NCBI GenBank assembly: GCA_029238935.1
Contig: JAQZBN010000016.1
Span: 1-64,000 of the forward strand
Length of the DNA: 64,000 bases
DNA from: Herbinix sp.
GTDB lineage: Bacteria > Bacillota > Clostridia > Lachnospirales > Lachnospiraceae
Direction of reading: 5' to 3'
Shown: in pieces, positions 63,411 through 64,000 of the stretch
Layout of the letters: the number at the start of each line of letters is the position of its first letter
How positions within the stretch are numbered: position 1 is the first letter of the stretch
The notes under the pieces: model-generated
Seen by the model: only the letters and a program-made list of their open reading frames with translations
Databases searched by the model: none
What the model was told of the DNA's origin: nothing
Position numbers and translations under genes: made by a program

Positions 63411-64000
63411 TTATTTTTTATTCATCTTTTCTAAAATACTTCTTGCAACACTGATACCGTTCGCAGATGCCTGTTGTAAACCGCGGGTTACGGAAGCACC
63501 GTCTCCGATGGCACGAAGGCCTTCTACACTAGTTTCAAAATCCTTATTCACAACAACTTTATTGGAATAGAATTTTACCTCAACACCGTAGAGTAAGGTT
63601 TCATCACTGGCAATACCGGGAGTAACTTTATCCAGTGCTAAGATCATTTCCTTGATATCAACCATGATTCGATGAGGGAATACTAAGGATAAATCGCCAG
63701 GTACCGCATCCTTTAAAGTAGGAATAATGTTGTTACGGCAAAGTCTTTCTTCGGTTGTTCTTCTTCCTCTCTGGAAATCACCAAAGGTCTGAGCAAGAAT
63801 TCTTCCACCACATAACATATTGCTTAACTGAGCGATATGCTTACCATATTCGATTGGTGTCTTGAAAGGCTTTGTAAAGTTCTTGGATACCAAGATAGCA
63901 AAGTTGGTATTTCTTGTCTTATATTCCTGTGATTTATAGGCATGGCCGTTTACAACTGCAAGGTTATTCTCATAATATTCCGTTGCTACTTCACCGGAAG
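63411..64000 (-). CDS. FAD-dependent dehydrogenase, C-terminal part (runs off the window)
   Basis: The reading frame is open to the window edge, so only about the last 196 residues are seen. GDFQRGRRTTEERL and FETSVEGLRAIGDGASVTRGLQQASANGISVARSIL fit the C-terminal FAD-binding part of large FAD-dependent dehydrogenases of the COG2509 type. GLRAIGDGASVTRGL is the FAD pyrophosphate-side motif. The substrate is unknown. The N-terminus lies beyond position 64000. Confidence 0.8.
   Translation of the reverse strand, partial: SGEVATEYYENNLAVVNGHAYKSQEYKTRNTNFAILVSKNFTKPFKTPIEYGKHIAQLSNMLCGGRILAQTFGDFQRGRRTTEERLCRNNIIPTLKDAVPGDLSLVFPHRIMVDIKEMILALDKVTPGIASDETLLYGVEVKFYSNKVVVNKDFETSVEGLRAIGDGASVTRGLQQASANGISVARSILEKMNKK

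Overview
The window is a low-GC Firmicutes chromosome segment with strong AGGAGG ribosome-binding sites, short intergenic gaps and clear sigma-A promoters. The gene content (iscR-iscS-iscU-mnmA cluster, rubrerythrin, carbohydrate ABC systems without their own ATPase, NADP-type glutamate dehydrogenase, PyrK/PyrD-1B pyrimidine genes) fits an anaerobic, polysaccharide-fermenting member of the Lachnospiraceae, in the style of Lachnoclostridium phytofermentans. That placement is inference from gene style and was not checked by a search. No rRNA, tRNA, CRISPR array, phage or transposase is visible.

Layout. 1-10 kb: a PAS-GGDEF diguanylate cyclase, a SpoVB-like flippase, the iron-sulfur cluster operon iscR-iscS-iscU followed by mnmA, then a convergent pair on the minus strand (rqcH followed by a PHP histidinol-phosphatase). 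10-32 kb: one large alpha-mannan utilization locus. It has a GntR/LacI-type regulator, a cytosolic GH125 alpha-1,6-mannosidase, a secreted GH76 mannanase carrying two CBM6 modules, a lipoprotein made of three CBM6 modules, two solute-binding proteins (one of 955 residues with extra N-terminal modules), two MalF/MalG permease pairs, an NHL-TPR-Yip1 membrane protein, an 871-residue DUF5696-like exported protein and a cytosolic GH76. 32-41 kb: gdhA, then a copper locus (HMA-SafE-cupredoxin protein, csoR, copA, an unknown lipoprotein, copZ), an SH3-NlpC/P60 hydrolase and a small Cys/Met-rich membrane protein. 41-48.6 kb: rubrerythrin, a GMC oxidoreductase with its small subunit, a PadR-DUF1700-DUF4097-PspC envelope-stress-like operon, and cheX-cheY on the minus strand. 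48.8-61 kb: argS, a DUF815 ATPase, a degenerate Nudix protein, pyrC, pyrF, a cyclophilin, a CYP152-like P450 peroxygenase, yjbQ, then pyrK-pyrD-pyrE and a small membrane protein. 61-64 kb: DUF4256, queA, an unknown anchored protein and the 3' part of a FAD-dependent dehydrogenase that runs off the window.

How the parts work together. In the mannan locus the exported CBM6-GH76 enzyme would cut alpha-1,6-mannan at the surface, the CBM6 lipoprotein would hold the polymer, the ABC systems would import the oligosaccharides using an ATPase encoded elsewhere, and cytosolic GH76 and GH125 would finish the job. The two least understood products there, the DUF5696-like protein and the NHL-TPR-Yip1 protein, sit between the two permease pairs and are the best candidates for undescribed biology in the window. 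The copper locus has a textbook CsoR box overlapping its start site, and the -35 element of the csoR promoter lies in the loop of the preceding gene's terminator. Several promoter regions carry candidate operators that no listed gene explains: three 15-bp tandem units in the isc leader, a GTAGGGTAC element shared by two mannan promoters, and paired palindromes at the padR promoter.
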